The position numbers were made by a program, and so were the translations under genes. A DNA stretch of 49,175 nt, from the NCBI GenBank assembly GCA_050944255.1, contig JBMNQS010000005.1, forward strand, positions 1 through 49,175. Direction: 5' to 3'. Each line of letters starts with the position of its first letter. The stretch's first letter is position 1. This document shows, piece after piece, positions 6,543-15,989 of the stretch. Under the pieces are notes generated by a model, which had not been told where the DNA came from, did no database searches, and saw nothing but the letters and a program-made list of their open reading frames with translations. The stretch is from JBMNQS01 sp050944255. GTDB taxonomy: Bacteria > Bacillota > Clostridia > Christensenellales > Maliibacteriaceae.

Positions 6543-9209
6543 TTATTCGGCTGCAACCTGTTCCTGGGTAAAGGCTTCGAACTGGTCGCCTAATTTAATG
6601 TCGTTGTAATTTTGAAGGCTGATGCCGCACTCGAACCCGGAGGCCACCTCGCGGGTATCGTCCTGGAAACGCTTGAGGGAAGCGATGGAACCCTCGTGCA
6701 CGACGATGCCGTCGCGTATCAGGCGTATCTGCGCGTTGCGCACGATCTTGCCGTCGGTGACGTAGCAGCCGGCGATGGTGCCCACCTTACTGACCTTGAA
6801 GGTTTCGCGCACCTCGGCGTGGCCCAGGATCACCTCGCGGAACACCGGGGCCAGAAGCCCCTTGATGGCCTGCTGAATGTCCTCGATGGCGTCGTAGATG
6901 ACGCGGTACAGCCGGATGTCCACCTGCTCGCGGTCCGCGGCGTCCTTGGCCTGGGGCTGCGGGCGGACGTTGAAGCCCACGATGATGGCGTTGGAGGCGG
7001 AGGCCAGCATCACGTCGGACTCGGTGATGGCGCCTACGCCGCCGTGAATGGCGCGCACGCGGACCTCGTCGTTGCTGATCTTTTCAAGCGAGGCGCGGAC
7101 GGCTTCCACGCTGCCCTGCACATCGGCTTTGACGATGACGTTCAGGTCCTTGATGTTGCCCTGCTCGATCTGCGAGAACAGATCGTCCAGCGAAACGCGC
7201 GAGCCTGCGCTCTGGGCTTCGGCCCTCTGCCGGTCCAGACGCTCCTGCGCCACCTGACGGCTCAGACGGTCCTCTTCCACGGCGTTTAAGAGATCGCCGG
7301 CATTGGGTACGGTGGAAAACCCGACGACTTCAACGGGCTGCGACGGCGTGGCCTGATCCACGCGGGTGCCCTTGTCGTTGTTCATGGCGCGGATGCGGCC
7401 GTAGGCCGTGCCGGCCACCACGGTGTCGCCGGTTTTGAGCGTACCGTTTTTGACAAGGACGGTGGCCACGGGTCCGCGGCTTCTGTCCAGGCTGGCCTCG
7501 ATGATGATGCCCGATGCCAGGCGGTCCGGATTGGCCTTGAGCTCCTGCACGTCGGCGACAAGAAGGATCATTTCAAGAAGCTGATCGAGTCCCTCGCCCG
7601 TCTTGGCCGACACCGGCGCCATGATGGCGTCGCCGCCCCACTCTTCGGAAACGATATTGTATTCGGTCAGTTCCTGCTTGATTTTATCGATGTTGGCGTT
7701 GGGCCGGTCAATCTTGTTGATGGCCACGATCATGGGCACTTCCGCCGCCTGGATATGGTTGATGGCCTCCACCGTCTGGGGCATGACCCCGTCGTCGGCG
7801 GCGATCACCAGTATGGCGATATCCGTGGCCTGAGCGCCCCTTGCGCGCATGGCGGTGAAGGCTTCATGGCCGGGGGTGTCCAGGAATGTGATGGCCCTTT
7901 TGTTCTGCGTGACCGAGTAGGCGCCGATGTGCTGTGTGATGCCGCCTGCTTCCTTGTCTGTGACGTGGGTCTGGCGGATGGCGTCCAAAAGAGAGGTCTT
8001 GCCATGGTCTACGTGGCCCATGATGGTCACCACCGGCGGACGCTCCTGAAGGTCTTTCTCGTCGTCCTGGTCGTCGGCGGCCGTCATCAGGACGTCCTCG
8101 TAGGTCTGCTCCAGTTTCAATTGAAGTTCGATATCAAACTCCGACGCCACCAGTTGGGCGGTATCAAAGTCGATTTCGTTGTTGATGGTGGCCATGATGC
8201 CCAGCATGAACAGGCGTTTGATGATCTCGCTGGCCGGCTTTCCGATTTTTTCGGAAAGGCTTTTGACGCTGATGGTCTCCGTGGCGATGGTGGCCGATTC
8301 GATTTTAATCGGTTCGATGGCGCGGGCGGCCTGCTGCCTCTGATGGCGTTTTCTGGGTTTACGGTACGCGCGCATGTTGTCGTCGACAATCGGCGCGTCG
8401 TTCCTGCGGCGCTGGTTGCGGCGGCTGCGGTCGTTGTTTTCAAACGTGCGGGTATAGGTGCTGCGCTTGGGATCGTAATTGCTGGCGCGCTCCTTTTCCA
8501 CGGTGGGCGTCAGTGCTGAGCCGATATCGTTTGGTCCCCTTCTGCCTCTGGCGCCCTGGGCTTGGGGTGCGCCGCCCTGTCCGGCCGGTCTTGGAACGCC
8601 GGCTCTTGGAGCACCGCCTGCCTGAGGCGAAGGACGCCCTGCCGCGCCTTGCGGGAAACGCGGTCCGCCCTGACGCTGGCCTGCGGGGGCGGGCCTTGTC
8701 TGCGCGGCGTGCGCCGGACGCGGCGCGCGTGGACGCGCTTGGGCAGCGGCGGGTGCCGCCTGCGGCGGCCTGGCGGTTGTTTTGGGCGCTTGTCCGGTGT
8801 CTCGCGCCTTGGCTTCCTCCAAAGGCGCGGCGGCTGCCGCGGGCTCTGCGGCGGGTCTTTCCTCGGAGACCTCCTGTGCGGCGGCGGTTTCCGCCTCCTG
8901 CGCCGGAAGCGTAATTTCTTCAGCCGGCTCCTTGTTCTCTTGGAGAGTTGCAGCAATCTGCGCGGCGGTTTCTTCAGCCGGCTGCTGTTCAGCTTTCAGG
9001 CGCTCTTCCTCCGCGGCCCTTTTCGCGGCCTCGGCCAGCAGGCGTTCCTGATGCGCTATGCGCTCCCTCTCCACCACAGCGTTTTCAACGCGGCGGACAG
9101 CCTGTGCCTGCTGACGCCAGCTCTGCTGCTGCTGACGGACCTGCACAAGGAGCCCCTGCGCCACCTGGCTTAATTCTTTTGTCACATCATTGATCTTGAC
9201 TTTGCTCAT
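6543..9209 (-). CDS. infB: Translation initiation factor IF-2
   Basis: GTPase that delivers initiator tRNA to the 30S subunit and promotes subunit joining. The 888-residue protein starts with a short N-terminal domain and a coiled, basic/acidic region (about 25-80). A long Ala/Pro/Gly/Arg-rich linker follows (about 85-300), then an IF2N domain near 312-360. The G domain carries GHVDHGKT (398-405), DTPGHEAF, NKID and SAKTGEGL, and domains II-IV follow with SVEAVRASLEKI and FNVRPQPQA. The low-complexity linker is common in high-GC species and explains the spurious frames opposite it. The ATG has GAGG six bases upstream. Confidence 0.98.
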   Translation of the reverse strand: MSKVKINDVTKELSQVAQGLLVQVRQQQQSWRQQAQAVRRVENAVVERERIAHQERLLAEAAKRAAEEERLKAEQQPAEETAAQIAATLQENKEPAEEITLPAQEAETAAAQEVSEERPAAEPAAAAAPLEEAKARDTGQAPKTTARPPQAAPAAAQARPRAPRPAHAAQTRPAPAGQRQGGPRFPQGAAGRPSPQAGGAPRAGVPRPAGQGGAPQAQGARGRRGPNDIGSALTPTVEKERASNYDPKRSTYTRTFENNDRSRRNQRRRNDAPIVDDNMRAYRKPRKRHQRQQAARAIEPIKIESATIATETISVKSLSEKIGKPASEIIKRLFMLGIMATINNEIDFDTAQLVASEFDIELQLKLEQTYEDVLMTAADDQDDEKDLQERPPVVTIMGHVDHGKTSLLDAIRQTHVTDKEAGGITQHIGAYSVTQNKRAITFLDTPGHEAFTAMRARGAQATDIAILVIAADDGVMPQTVEAINHIQAAEVPMIVAINKIDRPNANIDKIKQELTEYNIVSEEWGGDAIMAPVSAKTGEGLDQLLEMILLVADVQELKANPDRLASGIIIEASLDRSRGPVATVLVKNGTLKTGDTVVAGTAYGRIRAMNNDKGTRVDQATPSQPVEVVGFSTVPNAGDLLNAVEEDRLSRQVAQERLDRQRAEAQSAGSRVSLDDLFSQIEQGNIKDLNVIVKADVQGSVEAVRASLEKISNDEVRVRAIHGGVGAITESDVMLASASNAIIVGFNVRPQPQAKDAADREQVDIRLYRVIYDAIEDIQQAIKGLLAPVFREVILGHAEVRETFKVSKVGTIAGCYVTDGKIVRNAQIRLIRDGIVVHEGSIASLKRFQDDTREVASGFECGISLQNYNDIKLGDQFEAFTQEQVAAE

Positions 9210-9240
9210 GCTGTTCCTCTCTGAAAAACGATTTACGCTG

Positions 9241-9558
9241 TTATTTTAGCGCATCCAAGGCCATGCCGGCCAGGTTTTTATCTTCTAAACACAATATTTT
9301 GGACGTATCGCGCCCTGCCCATTGTACCATATTGTACACCGATGGTATAACAAAAAATTCAATACGATGCTTCCGGCACAGTTCGCCGATATTTTTTTGG
9401 GTGCGCTGCGCCGCCGACTCATCTATGAGGACCAGTTTTGCGCGGCCCATGGCGATGGACTTGCGCACGGCGGAATCGCCGCTTTGCAGCTTTCCGCTCC
9501 GGGCGGAAAAGGCGACGGCGGACCTGAGTTTCTGCTCATCCAAGGGCGTCCAGCTCAC
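9241..9558 (-). CDS. ylxQ: L7Ae-family RNA-binding protein YlxQ
   Basis: Small kink-turn RNA-binding protein of the L7Ae/L30e/S12e fold, found in Firmicutes between rnpM and infB. Family features are FSARSGKLQSGDSAVRKSI, LVLIDESAAQRTQKNI and the C-terminal VIPSVYNMVQWAGRD. The start taken is GTG at 9558 (AAAGG seven bases upstream), giving 105 residues and a 23-base overlap with rnpM. A TTG five codons later is an alternative. The exact RNA target is not known from sequence. Confidence 0.85.
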   Translation of the reverse strand: MSWTPLDEQKLRSAVAFSARSGKLQSGDSAVRKSIAMGRAKLVLIDESAAQRTQKNIGELCRKHRIEFFVIPSVYNMVQWAGRDTSKILCLEDKNLAGMALDALK

Positions 9559-9814
9559 TTTTCAGCCTTTCTACGATATCCTGCGGCAGGCCCGTTTCCA
9601 GGGCGCGCTCGACGGCGCGTGTTTTCAGTGCCCGCTGGAAACACGCGCTGTCCCGGCAGATATAGGCGCCCCGGCCGGGGGCTTTCCCGGTGGTATCCAG
9701 CGACACCTGGCCCTCTTTACTGCGCACGATGCGCACCAGTTGCTTCTTGGGGTGCATGTCCCGGCAGCCGACGCACATGCGCATGGGTATTTTTTTGGTT
9801 CCTTTTGCCGGCAT
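9536..9814 (-). CDS. rnpM: RNase P modulator RnpM (YlxR, DUF448)
   Basis: 92-residue RNA-binding protein with the family's signatures MRMCVGCRD (about 11-19), KKQLVRIVR and the GRGAYICRD motif, ending in a helical tail. YlxR of Bacillus has been described as an RNase P-binding regulator. It is placed between nusA and ylxQ as usual. Its ribosome site (GAGGAG) lies in the last codons of nusA, three bases separate the genes, and its own end overlaps ylxQ, so expression is probably coupled across all three. Confidence 0.93.
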   Translation of the reverse strand: MPAKGTKKIPMRMCVGCRDMHPKKQLVRIVRSKEGQVSLDTTGKAPGRGAYICRDSACFQRALKTRAVERALETGLPQDIVERLKSELDALG

Positions 9815-9817
9815 CTG

Positions 9818-10885
9818 TTACTCCTCGAAAAGTTCCACGTCTTCTTCCAGTTCGTACATCTGGCTCTGGCTCTTGATATCGATTTTCCAGCCGGTGAGTT
9901 TGGCGGCCAGGCGGGCGTTCTGCCCTTCCCTGCCGATGGCAAGGGAAAGCTGCGTATCGGGGACCACCACGCGGGCGGCCTTCTCCATTTCGCTGACGCG
10001 GGTCAGAAGCACAGTGGCGGGGCTCAATGCGTTGGCGATGAATTCCGCCGGGTCCTCGCTCCAGTGGATGATGTCGATCTTTTCACCCTTGAGCTCTTCC
10101 ACGATGCGCTCCACGCGGGTACCCCTCTGGCCCACGCAGGCGCCCACGGGATCGATGTCGTCGTCCACGCTGTGGACGGCCATTTTAGTTCGGAAGCCCG
10201 CCTCGCGGGCGATGGATTTGATCTGCACCACGCCGGACTGAATCTCCGGCACTTCCATCTCAAACAGGCGGCGCACAAGCCCCGGATGCGTCCGGGAGAC
10301 CATCACCTGCGGGCCGGTGGTGGTGCGCTTGACCTCTATCATGTAGACCTTGATATGATCGCCGGGATTGTAGGATTCCCCGGGGATGCATTCGCTGGGG
10401 GCCATAAAGGCCTCCGTGCGGCCCACGTCAAGGAACACGTTGCGCTTCTCCACGCGGCGGACGACGGCGTTTAACACTTCGTCTTCCCGCTCCACGTAGG
10501 CCTCATAGATGACGCCGCGCTCGGCCTCGCGGATGCGCTGCAGGACGATCTGCTTGGCGGTCTGCGCAGCGATACGGCCGAAGGAGCCCGGCGTAACGTC
10601 GGTCTCGTACACGTCGCCTATCTGGTAATCGGAGCTGATCTTTTTGGCGTCTTTCAAAGGCAGCTCGGTTTCGGGGTCCTCCACCTCGTCCACCACGTGC
10701 ATGCGGCGCCACACGCGCATGGCGCCCGAATCGCGGTCGATCTCCACGCGCACGTCATGCTCGGCGCCGTAATCCCTTTTATATGCGGAAATAAGCGCGG
10801 TTTCAATGGCCTCGATCAGGATATTCTTATCCACGCCCTTTTCTTTCTGCAACTCGTTTAAGGCCTCTATGAATTCCTGGTTCAC
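9818..10885 (-). CDS. nusA: Transcription termination/antitermination protein NusA
   Basis: Binds RNA polymerase and nascent RNA, modulating pausing and termination. The 355-residue protein has the N-terminal polymerase-binding domain (1-125, ALISAYKRDYG), an S1 domain (about 135-200, AYVEREDEVLNAVVRRVE) and two KH domains (ACVGQRGTRVERIVEEL; LAIGREGQNARLAAKLTG). It lacks the C-terminal acidic repeats of proteobacterial NusA, as usual in Firmicutes. The start is GTG at 10885 with AAGGAGGAG upstream. It follows rimP by 29 bases. Confidence 0.97.
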   Translation of the reverse strand: MNQEFIEALNELQKEKGVDKNILIEAIETALISAYKRDYGAEHDVRVEIDRDSGAMRVWRRMHVVDEVEDPETELPLKDAKKISSDYQIGDVYETDVTPGSFGRIAAQTAKQIVLQRIREAERGVIYEAYVEREDEVLNAVVRRVEKRNVFLDVGRTEAFMAPSECIPGESYNPGDHIKVYMIEVKRTTTGPQVMVSRTHPGLVRRLFEMEVPEIQSGVVQIKSIAREAGFRTKMAVHSVDDDIDPVGACVGQRGTRVERIVEELKGEKIDIIHWSEDPAEFIANALSPATVLLTRVSEMEKAARVVVPDTQLSLAIGREGQNARLAAKLTGWKIDIKSQSQMYELEEDVELFEE

Positions 10886-10914
10886 AGAATGCTCCTCCTT
10901 TTATTACGGATATT

Positions 10915-11364
10915 TTATATCATCTCGAAGTGCGGCCGTACGGTGGCGGCACTCTTTTTGTCAAAAGTTTTTACCTGACCGCCGATATTCAGCGTAAAGG
11001 TATCCTTATCGGATGCTTCCAGCGTTCCGGTATAGTCCCTTTGGCCGGCATCGTCCTGGACGTAGAGATGCACATCCACATCCCTGCCCAGCATGCGCCG
11101 GTAGTCGGCGTCCGTCTTCAGCGGCCTATCGCCCGGCGAGGATACCTCCAGGTAGTCGAAGTCGATCACATCTATTGGATCGGCGATCCTTCGGTGGAAG
11201 GCCTCACAGGCGTTCATATCGATGCCTCCCGTTTTATCCACGAAAATGCGCAGCAGGCGTTTGTTGCCCATCTTCACAAATTCGCTGTCAACAAAAATCA
11301 GACCCATCTCATCGATGACGGGTGATACGATCTCAAGGATGGTCTCTTTGGTATTTTGCGCCAA
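10915..11364 (-). CDS. rimP: Ribosome maturation factor RimP
   Basis: 30S assembly factor. The sequence shows the RimP pattern: PVIDEMGLIFVDSEFVKMGN, RIFVDKTGGIDMNACEAFHR, the YLEVSSPGDRPLK motif and a C-terminal SH3-like barrel. The frame is open to a TTG at 11406 that lacks a ribosome site. The TTG at 11364 gives a normal N-terminus (AQNTKETILEIV) with GGGAG about ten bases upstream, so I use it (149 residues). It is first in the rimP-nusA-rnpM-ylxQ-infB operon, behind a long leader. Confidence 0.92.
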   Translation of the reverse strand: MAQNTKETILEIVSPVIDEMGLIFVDSEFVKMGNKRLLRIFVDKTGGIDMNACEAFHRRIADPIDVIDFDYLEVSSPGDRPLKTDADYRRMLGRDVDVHLYVQDDAGQRDYTGTLEASDKDTFTLNIGGQVKTFDKKSAATVRPHFEMI

Positions 11365-11683
11365 GTATTCTACACTCCCGGACTCTCGTTTTACGTTCGT
11401 ACGCAATGGGGTTTTTTAAAGGGCGTAGGCCCTCTTCCACAGCCGATAAAAAACCGGCGGCATGCGCGCTGATTTTCCCGCGCATTGTCTGCGTGACGAT
11501 GCGCGAGAGTACAAAGCGGCGGGATCATTGCGGTCAGGCATGCTGCCCGAAACCCTCTCACAATAGAAAGAGTGGGACCAATACCCACTCGTTAGCTGTG
11601 CAGCAATCTTCTTGTACGGACAGCCTTATTATACCATAGGCCTTTGGGTATTGCAAGCCCCAAGTTTCAGGGACTCCGGCCGT
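11365..11683 (-). other. rimP operon leader with promoter and several hairpins
   Basis: A SigA promoter (11628-11656) is followed by about 255 untranslated bases before rimP. Hairpins visible on the minus strand include GAGTGGG/CCCACTC (11577-11597 area), CGCGCAT/ATGCGCG near 11475-11510, and AGGGC/GCCCT just before the start region (about 11425-11445). None has a proper T-run. No tRNA is present, unlike E. coli where metY precedes rimP. An open frame at 11391-11588 shows no family similarity. Confidence 0.6.
11628..11656 (-). promoter_or_regulatory. SigA promoter of the rimP-nusA-infB operon
   Basis: TTGCAA (11656-11651), a 17-base spacer and a perfect TATAAT (11633-11628) on the minus strand. 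It begins 28 bases after the polC stop, with no terminator between. The operon can therefore be read both from this promoter and from polC. Confidence 0.85.
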
Positions 11684-14600
11684 TTACAGCAGGCTGATCT
11701 GGTCGGTCTCGTTCAGGCCGTCGACGCAGTGGTTCCGCTTCAAGGCTTCCACCACGGCGCTGGAAATGCGGCTGCGGCGCACCAGGTCCTCCAGGGAAAG
11801 GAACGGTCCCTGCGCCCGGGCTTCCACAATGCCCTGCGCCGCCGCGCCGCCAAGGCCCGCAAGCGCCGAAAGCGGCGGGCGTATCTGCCCGTTTTCGGTA
11901 ATGGCGAATTTTTCCGCCTCGCTCCTGTAGAGATCGATGGGCGCGAACGAGATGCCCCGGGCGTACATTTCAAGCACCACCTCCAGTATGGCCACCAGGT
12001 TCTTTTCCCTGGCATTGAGGCCGCCGGTCTTACCCGCGCCCAGCTCTTTGAGCCTTGCGCGGATGGCTCTTGCGTCCCCCGTCATCGTATCGGCGTCGAA
12101 ATCGCCGCCGGCCCTGCCCGTATAGTAGGATGCATAAAACGCGTGGGGATAATACACTTTATAATACGCGATACGAAGGCCCATCATGACATAGGCCGCC
12201 GCGTGGGCCTTGGGAAACATGTAGCTGATCTTCTTGCAGGAGTCCACGTACCATCCGGGCACGCCGCATTCGAGCATCCTGGGCTCCATATCCACCTTTT
12301 TGCCGCCGCGCCAGATTGTGACGCCCTTTCCCTTTCGGACGCTCTCCATGATATCGAACGCGTCCATGGGGTCCATCTTATCGATCAGATAATTCATGAT
12401 GTCGTCGCGGGTACAGATGGCTTCCCTCAGCGTGGCGACGCCGGAATTGATGATCTCCTGCGCGTTGCCCAGCCATACGTCGGTGCCGTGGGACAGCCCG
12501 CTGATGCGGATCAGTTCCGCCATGGAGGTGGGCCTGGTATCCATCAGCATCTGGCGGACGAAACTGGTGCCGAACTCGGGAATGCCGAAGGTGCCCACTT
12601 CGCAGCCGATGTCTTCGGGTTCGATTCCAAGGGCCTTCGTGGACGTAAACAGGGAGAGCACCTTCTGATCGGTCAGGGGCACGTTTCTGGCCGGAACGCC
12701 TGTGATATCCTCCAGCATCCGCAGCACCGTCGGGTCCACGTGGCCCAGAAGGTCCAGCTTCACCAGCGTATCGTGGAGCTTGGAAAACTCAAAGTGGGAC
12801 GTGATGATGCCCGACTCCTTGTCGTTGGCCGGGTGCTGCAGCGGTGTGAACTGATGGATGTCGTAGCCTCCGGGCAGCACGATCAGGCCGCCGGGATGCT
12901 GGCCGGTGGTGCGCTTGATGCCGGTGCAGCCGGCCACTAGGCGCTCGGTTTCGGCCCGGTTCACCGGGCGCTGCGTCTCCTCCAGGAAATGGCGCACGTA
13001 GCCGTAGGCGGTCCGGTCCTTGATGGTGCCCACCGTGCCGGCCCGGAAGATGGAGCCCTCCCCGAAGAGTTCCTCGGTATACTTGTGGATATTTGCCTGG
13101 TACTCGCCGGAGAAATTCAGGTCGATGTCCGGCACCTTGTTGCCCTTAAAGCCCATGAACACTTCAAAGGGGATGTCGTAGCCGTCTTTGATCAGCGGCT
13201 CGCCGCAGTGGGGACAGTTTTTGTCCGGCAAATCCGGCCCCACCCCGTAGGCGTGGCCGTCCATATTAAAATCGGAATGGCGGCAGTTGCCGCACCGGTA
13301 GTGGGGCGGCAGCGGATTGACCTCGGTGATGCCGCAGAAGGTGGCCGCCAAGGACGAGCCTACGCTGCCCCTGGAGCCTACCATATAGCCGTCGTCCTCG
13401 CTTTTTTTCACCAGTTTCTGGGCGATCAGGTACAGTACGGCGTACCCGTTGGAGATGATGCCGTCCAGTTCGCGATTCAGGCGCTTCTCCACGATCTCCG
13501 GCAGCTTTTCTCCGTACATTTCGCGGGCGCGGCGCCAGGCCATTTCAAGGATTTCCTCCTTGGCCCCCTCGATGATGGGCGGGTGCAGGTCCTGCGGGAT
13601 CGGCTGCATGGACTCGATGGACGCGGCGATGGCGCGGGTATTGGTCACCACTACGGCATAGGCGTCCTCCTCCCCCAGGTATGAAAATTCCGAGAGCATC
13701 TCTCCTGTGGTGCGGTAATAAAGGCCGCTTTGCTTTTCCGTATCCTGATAGCCCTGGCTGTGCTGGAGGATCTCGCGGAAAAGGCTGTCATGGGGCTCCA
13801 GGAAGTGGACGTCGCAGGTGGCCACCACGGGTCTGCCCATTTCTTTGCCCAGCTGCACAATGCACTTATTGATCCGGTGCAGCGCCTCCACATCGGAAAG
13901 CACGCCGTCGTGGATCAAAAAGGCGTTGTTGGTGTCGGGCTGAATTTCAAAGTAGTCGTAAAAGCCGGCGATCTCGCGGATGCGCTCGTCGCTCTCATTG
14001 TTTAAAAAGGCTTGGAACAGTTCCCCCGCCTCGCAGGCCGAACCGATGATGAGCCCCTCGCGCAGCGCGTCGATTTCGCTCTTGGGCAGCCTCGGGCGGC
14101 GGTAGAAGTAGTCCAGATGCGATTTGGTGACCAGCGTGTAGAGGTTCTTCAGCCCCACCGGGTTTTTTGCCAGAAGAATCACGTGGCGCATGGGAAGCGT
14201 CTGCGCCCGCACCTTGCCCGAGACGATTTTTTTTGTATCGGACAAATCCTTTGCCCCAAGTTCGCGCAGGCTGTCGAAGCACTTGAGCAGTATCTGCGCG
14301 GTGGCCGCGGCGTCGTCCACGGCGCGGTGGTGCCGGGCAAGCGTGATGCCCAGATGCTTGGCCACCAGGTTCAGTCTGTGGGAGCGCAGGTCCCGGTATA
14401 TCTGGCGGGACAGCGTCAGCGTATCGAGCTGCGGGTGGTCAAATTCAATGCCCTGCTCCAATCCGAAGCGGCGGATGAACGAGGCGTCGAAGGCAATATT
14501 GTGGGCCACCAGCGTGGCGCCCCCGCAGAAGGCATAAAATTCCGGCAGCACCTGCTGGATGGAGGGCGCGTCCGCCACCATGGCGTCGTTGATGCCTGTG

Positions 14601-15970
14601 AGCTCCACAATGTTCCGCGGGATGCTCATCTCCGGATTCACGAAGGAACTGTACTGGGAAACCACGACGCCCTTCTCGATGCGCACCGCGCCAATTTCGA
14701 TGATTTTATCCTTATAGGGTGAAAGGCCGGTGGTCTCGATATCAAAGACCACGAAGCTGTCGTCGAAACTTTGATCGGCGCCAAAGGACGATTCGCCGTC
14801 GTCCACCAGATAGCCCTCCATGCCCAGAAGCACCCGCACGCCGTTTGCCTTGGCCGCGGCATAGGCGTCAGGGAAGGCCTGCACAATGCCGTGGTCGGTG
14901 ATGGCCACGGCGTCATGATCCCATTTTTTCAGGTGTTTCATCAACGCCTTGATGTCGGTGACCGCGTCCATGGCGCTCATCTTTGTATGAAGGTGCAGTT
15001 CCACCCGTTTTTCGGGGGCGTCGTCCATCCGCTCCGCATGATCGGAGAGCTGGATATCACTGGCCAAAAGCACGGTTTCACGGCTGAACCGGTCATATTC
15101 GCAGTTGCCGCGCACCACCACCCACGTGTCGTTTGAGAGCTTTTCAAGCAGCGCCTGCCCCGCCTGCGTAGCGCAGAAGCACTTGGCGGTAAAAGACGAC
15201 GTGTAGTCGGTCATATTGAAGCTGACGACGCAGCGCTCGCTGTTTCGAAGCGCCTTAAGTCCCCCGGAAAAAACTTTCCCCTCCACCGTCACGGTGCCGG
15301 ATTCCGCGTGCAGATCGTCCATGCTGGCGCGCTCCCGGCTGTGGATGGCCTTTCCAAGCAGAACGGTGGGCATCTTTTTCGGCGCTTTTCTGCGGATGGT
15401 CTTTTCGATCTTCTCCGCCGCTCGCCGCTCGGCCAGTTCCCGGTCTTTAATCGCCCTGGCGGCGCTGTCATCCTCCGGAGCCGCCAAGGCCTCAAAAGTC
15501 ACGGAAGAAACGCCGTCAAAACGCTCCTGCAGCCAGCGCAGCATCATGGCGCCGGTATTCCGCTGCCTTAAAATATCCGCGGCGGCGGCATCTTTGACCG
15601 ACAGCGTGACACTCTGCGCCGACTTGTCGTATACGCATCCGGATTCGTGCAAGTACTGCTTAAGCGAAGGCATCTGGCCTTCAAGGGCCGCCGCGCATTC
15701 ATCGATAACCTCCGCAAGCGCTTGGGCAGTGAGGGCCCTGCGCGCATGGATGCGCGACTGAATTTCAATGGTAAATTCGGGAAACAGCCTGGTGAAGGCC
15801 TTCGTCATGGCGGACAGAACGTCCGGCTCCAAGGATAGGGGTGAATCCATCGTGAGGTGCAGGGTCCTGTCATGCCGGTTCAGTTGTGCGTCGGCCAGGC
15901 GGATCTGTTCCAAAATGCTCTTTTCAATTTGGGTCATGTACGCTTTCCAGTCAAGTCGCTTTTGCAGCAT
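11684..15970 (-). CDS. polC: DNA polymerase III PolC-type alpha subunit
   Basis: Replicative polymerase of low-GC Gram-positive type, 1428 residues. Domains in order: N-terminal domain (1-200), OB fold (about 224-308), and PHP domain (from about 322, HLHTKMSAMDAV) interrupted by the DnaQ-like proofreading exonuclease. The exonuclease has FDIETTG near 409-415, AHNIAFDASF and HRAVDDAAA. The polymerase core follows with GSRGSVGSSLAATF and the catalytic PDIDLNFSGEYQ, plus a four-cysteine zinc site (CGNC...CPHC). All key residues appear intact. The ATG at 15970 has GGAGAG upstream and follows ispG by 19 bases. Confidence 0.98.
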   Translation of the reverse strand: MLQKRLDWKAYMTQIEKSILEQIRLADAQLNRHDRTLHLTMDSPLSLEPDVLSAMTKAFTRLFPEFTIEIQSRIHARRALTAQALAEVIDECAAALEGQMPSLKQYLHESGCVYDKSAQSVTLSVKDAAAADILRQRNTGAMMLRWLQERFDGVSSVTFEALAAPEDDSAARAIKDRELAERRAAEKIEKTIRRKAPKKMPTVLLGKAIHSRERASMDDLHAESGTVTVEGKVFSGGLKALRNSERCVVSFNMTDYTSSFTAKCFCATQAGQALLEKLSNDTWVVVRGNCEYDRFSRETVLLASDIQLSDHAERMDDAPEKRVELHLHTKMSAMDAVTDIKALMKHLKKWDHDAVAITDHGIVQAFPDAYAAAKANGVRVLLGMEGYLVDDGESSFGADQSFDDSFVVFDIETTGLSPYKDKIIEIGAVRIEKGVVVSQYSSFVNPEMSIPRNIVELTGINDAMVADAPSIQQVLPEFYAFCGGATLVAHNIAFDASFIRRFGLEQGIEFDHPQLDTLTLSRQIYRDLRSHRLNLVAKHLGITLARHHRAVDDAAATAQILLKCFDSLRELGAKDLSDTKKIVSGKVRAQTLPMRHVILLAKNPVGLKNLYTLVTKSHLDYFYRRPRLPKSEIDALREGLIIGSACEAGELFQAFLNNESDERIREIAGFYDYFEIQPDTNNAFLIHDGVLSDVEALHRINKCIVQLGKEMGRPVVATCDVHFLEPHDSLFREILQHSQGYQDTEKQSGLYYRTTGEMLSEFSYLGEEDAYAVVVTNTRAIAASIESMQPIPQDLHPPIIEGAKEEILEMAWRRAREMYGEKLPEIVEKRLNRELDGIISNGYAVLYLIAQKLVKKSEDDGYMVGSRGSVGSSLAATFCGITEVNPLPPHYRCGNCRHSDFNMDGHAYGVGPDLPDKNCPHCGEPLIKDGYDIPFEVFMGFKGNKVPDIDLNFSGEYQANIHKYTEELFGEGSIFRAGTVGTIKDRTAYGYVRHFLEETQRPVNRAETERLVAGCTGIKRTTGQHPGGLIVLPGGYDIHQFTPLQHPANDKESGIITSHFEFSKLHDTLVKLDLLGHVDPTVLRMLEDITGVPARNVPLTDQKVLSLFTSTKALGIEPEDIGCEVGTFGIPEFGTSFVRQMLMDTRPTSMAELIRISGLSHGTDVWLGNAQEIINSGVATLREAICTRDDIMNYLIDKMDPMDAFDIMESVRKGKGVTIWRGGKKVDMEPRMLECGVPGWYVDSCKKISYMFPKAHAAAYVMMGLRIAYYKVYYPHAFYASYYTGRAGGDFDADTMTGDARAIRARLKELGAGKTGGLNAREKNLVAILEVVLEMYARGISFAPIDLYRSEAEKFAITENGQIRPPLSALAGLGGAAAQGIVEARAQGPFLSLEDLVRRSRISSAVVEALKRNHCVDGLNETDQISLL

Positions 15971-15989
15971 GTGTCTCTCCGTTTGTGCT

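Noticed and set aside
9263..10474. 403-codon plus-strand open frame
   Set aside because: Shadow of ylxQ, rnpM and nusA, all of which are well supported on the minus strand.
11391..11588. 65-codon minus-strand frame in the rimP leader
   Set aside because: No ribosome site, no similarity and overlaps structured leader and the rimP frame.
11365..11627. A tRNA (metY-like) before rimP, as in E. coli
   Set aside because: No cloverleaf, anticodon stem or T-loop sequence could be found.
11612..12940. 442-codon plus-strand open frame
   Set aside because: Antisense of polC's catalytic core; polC motifs are complete, and the plus frame has no recognisable domain.
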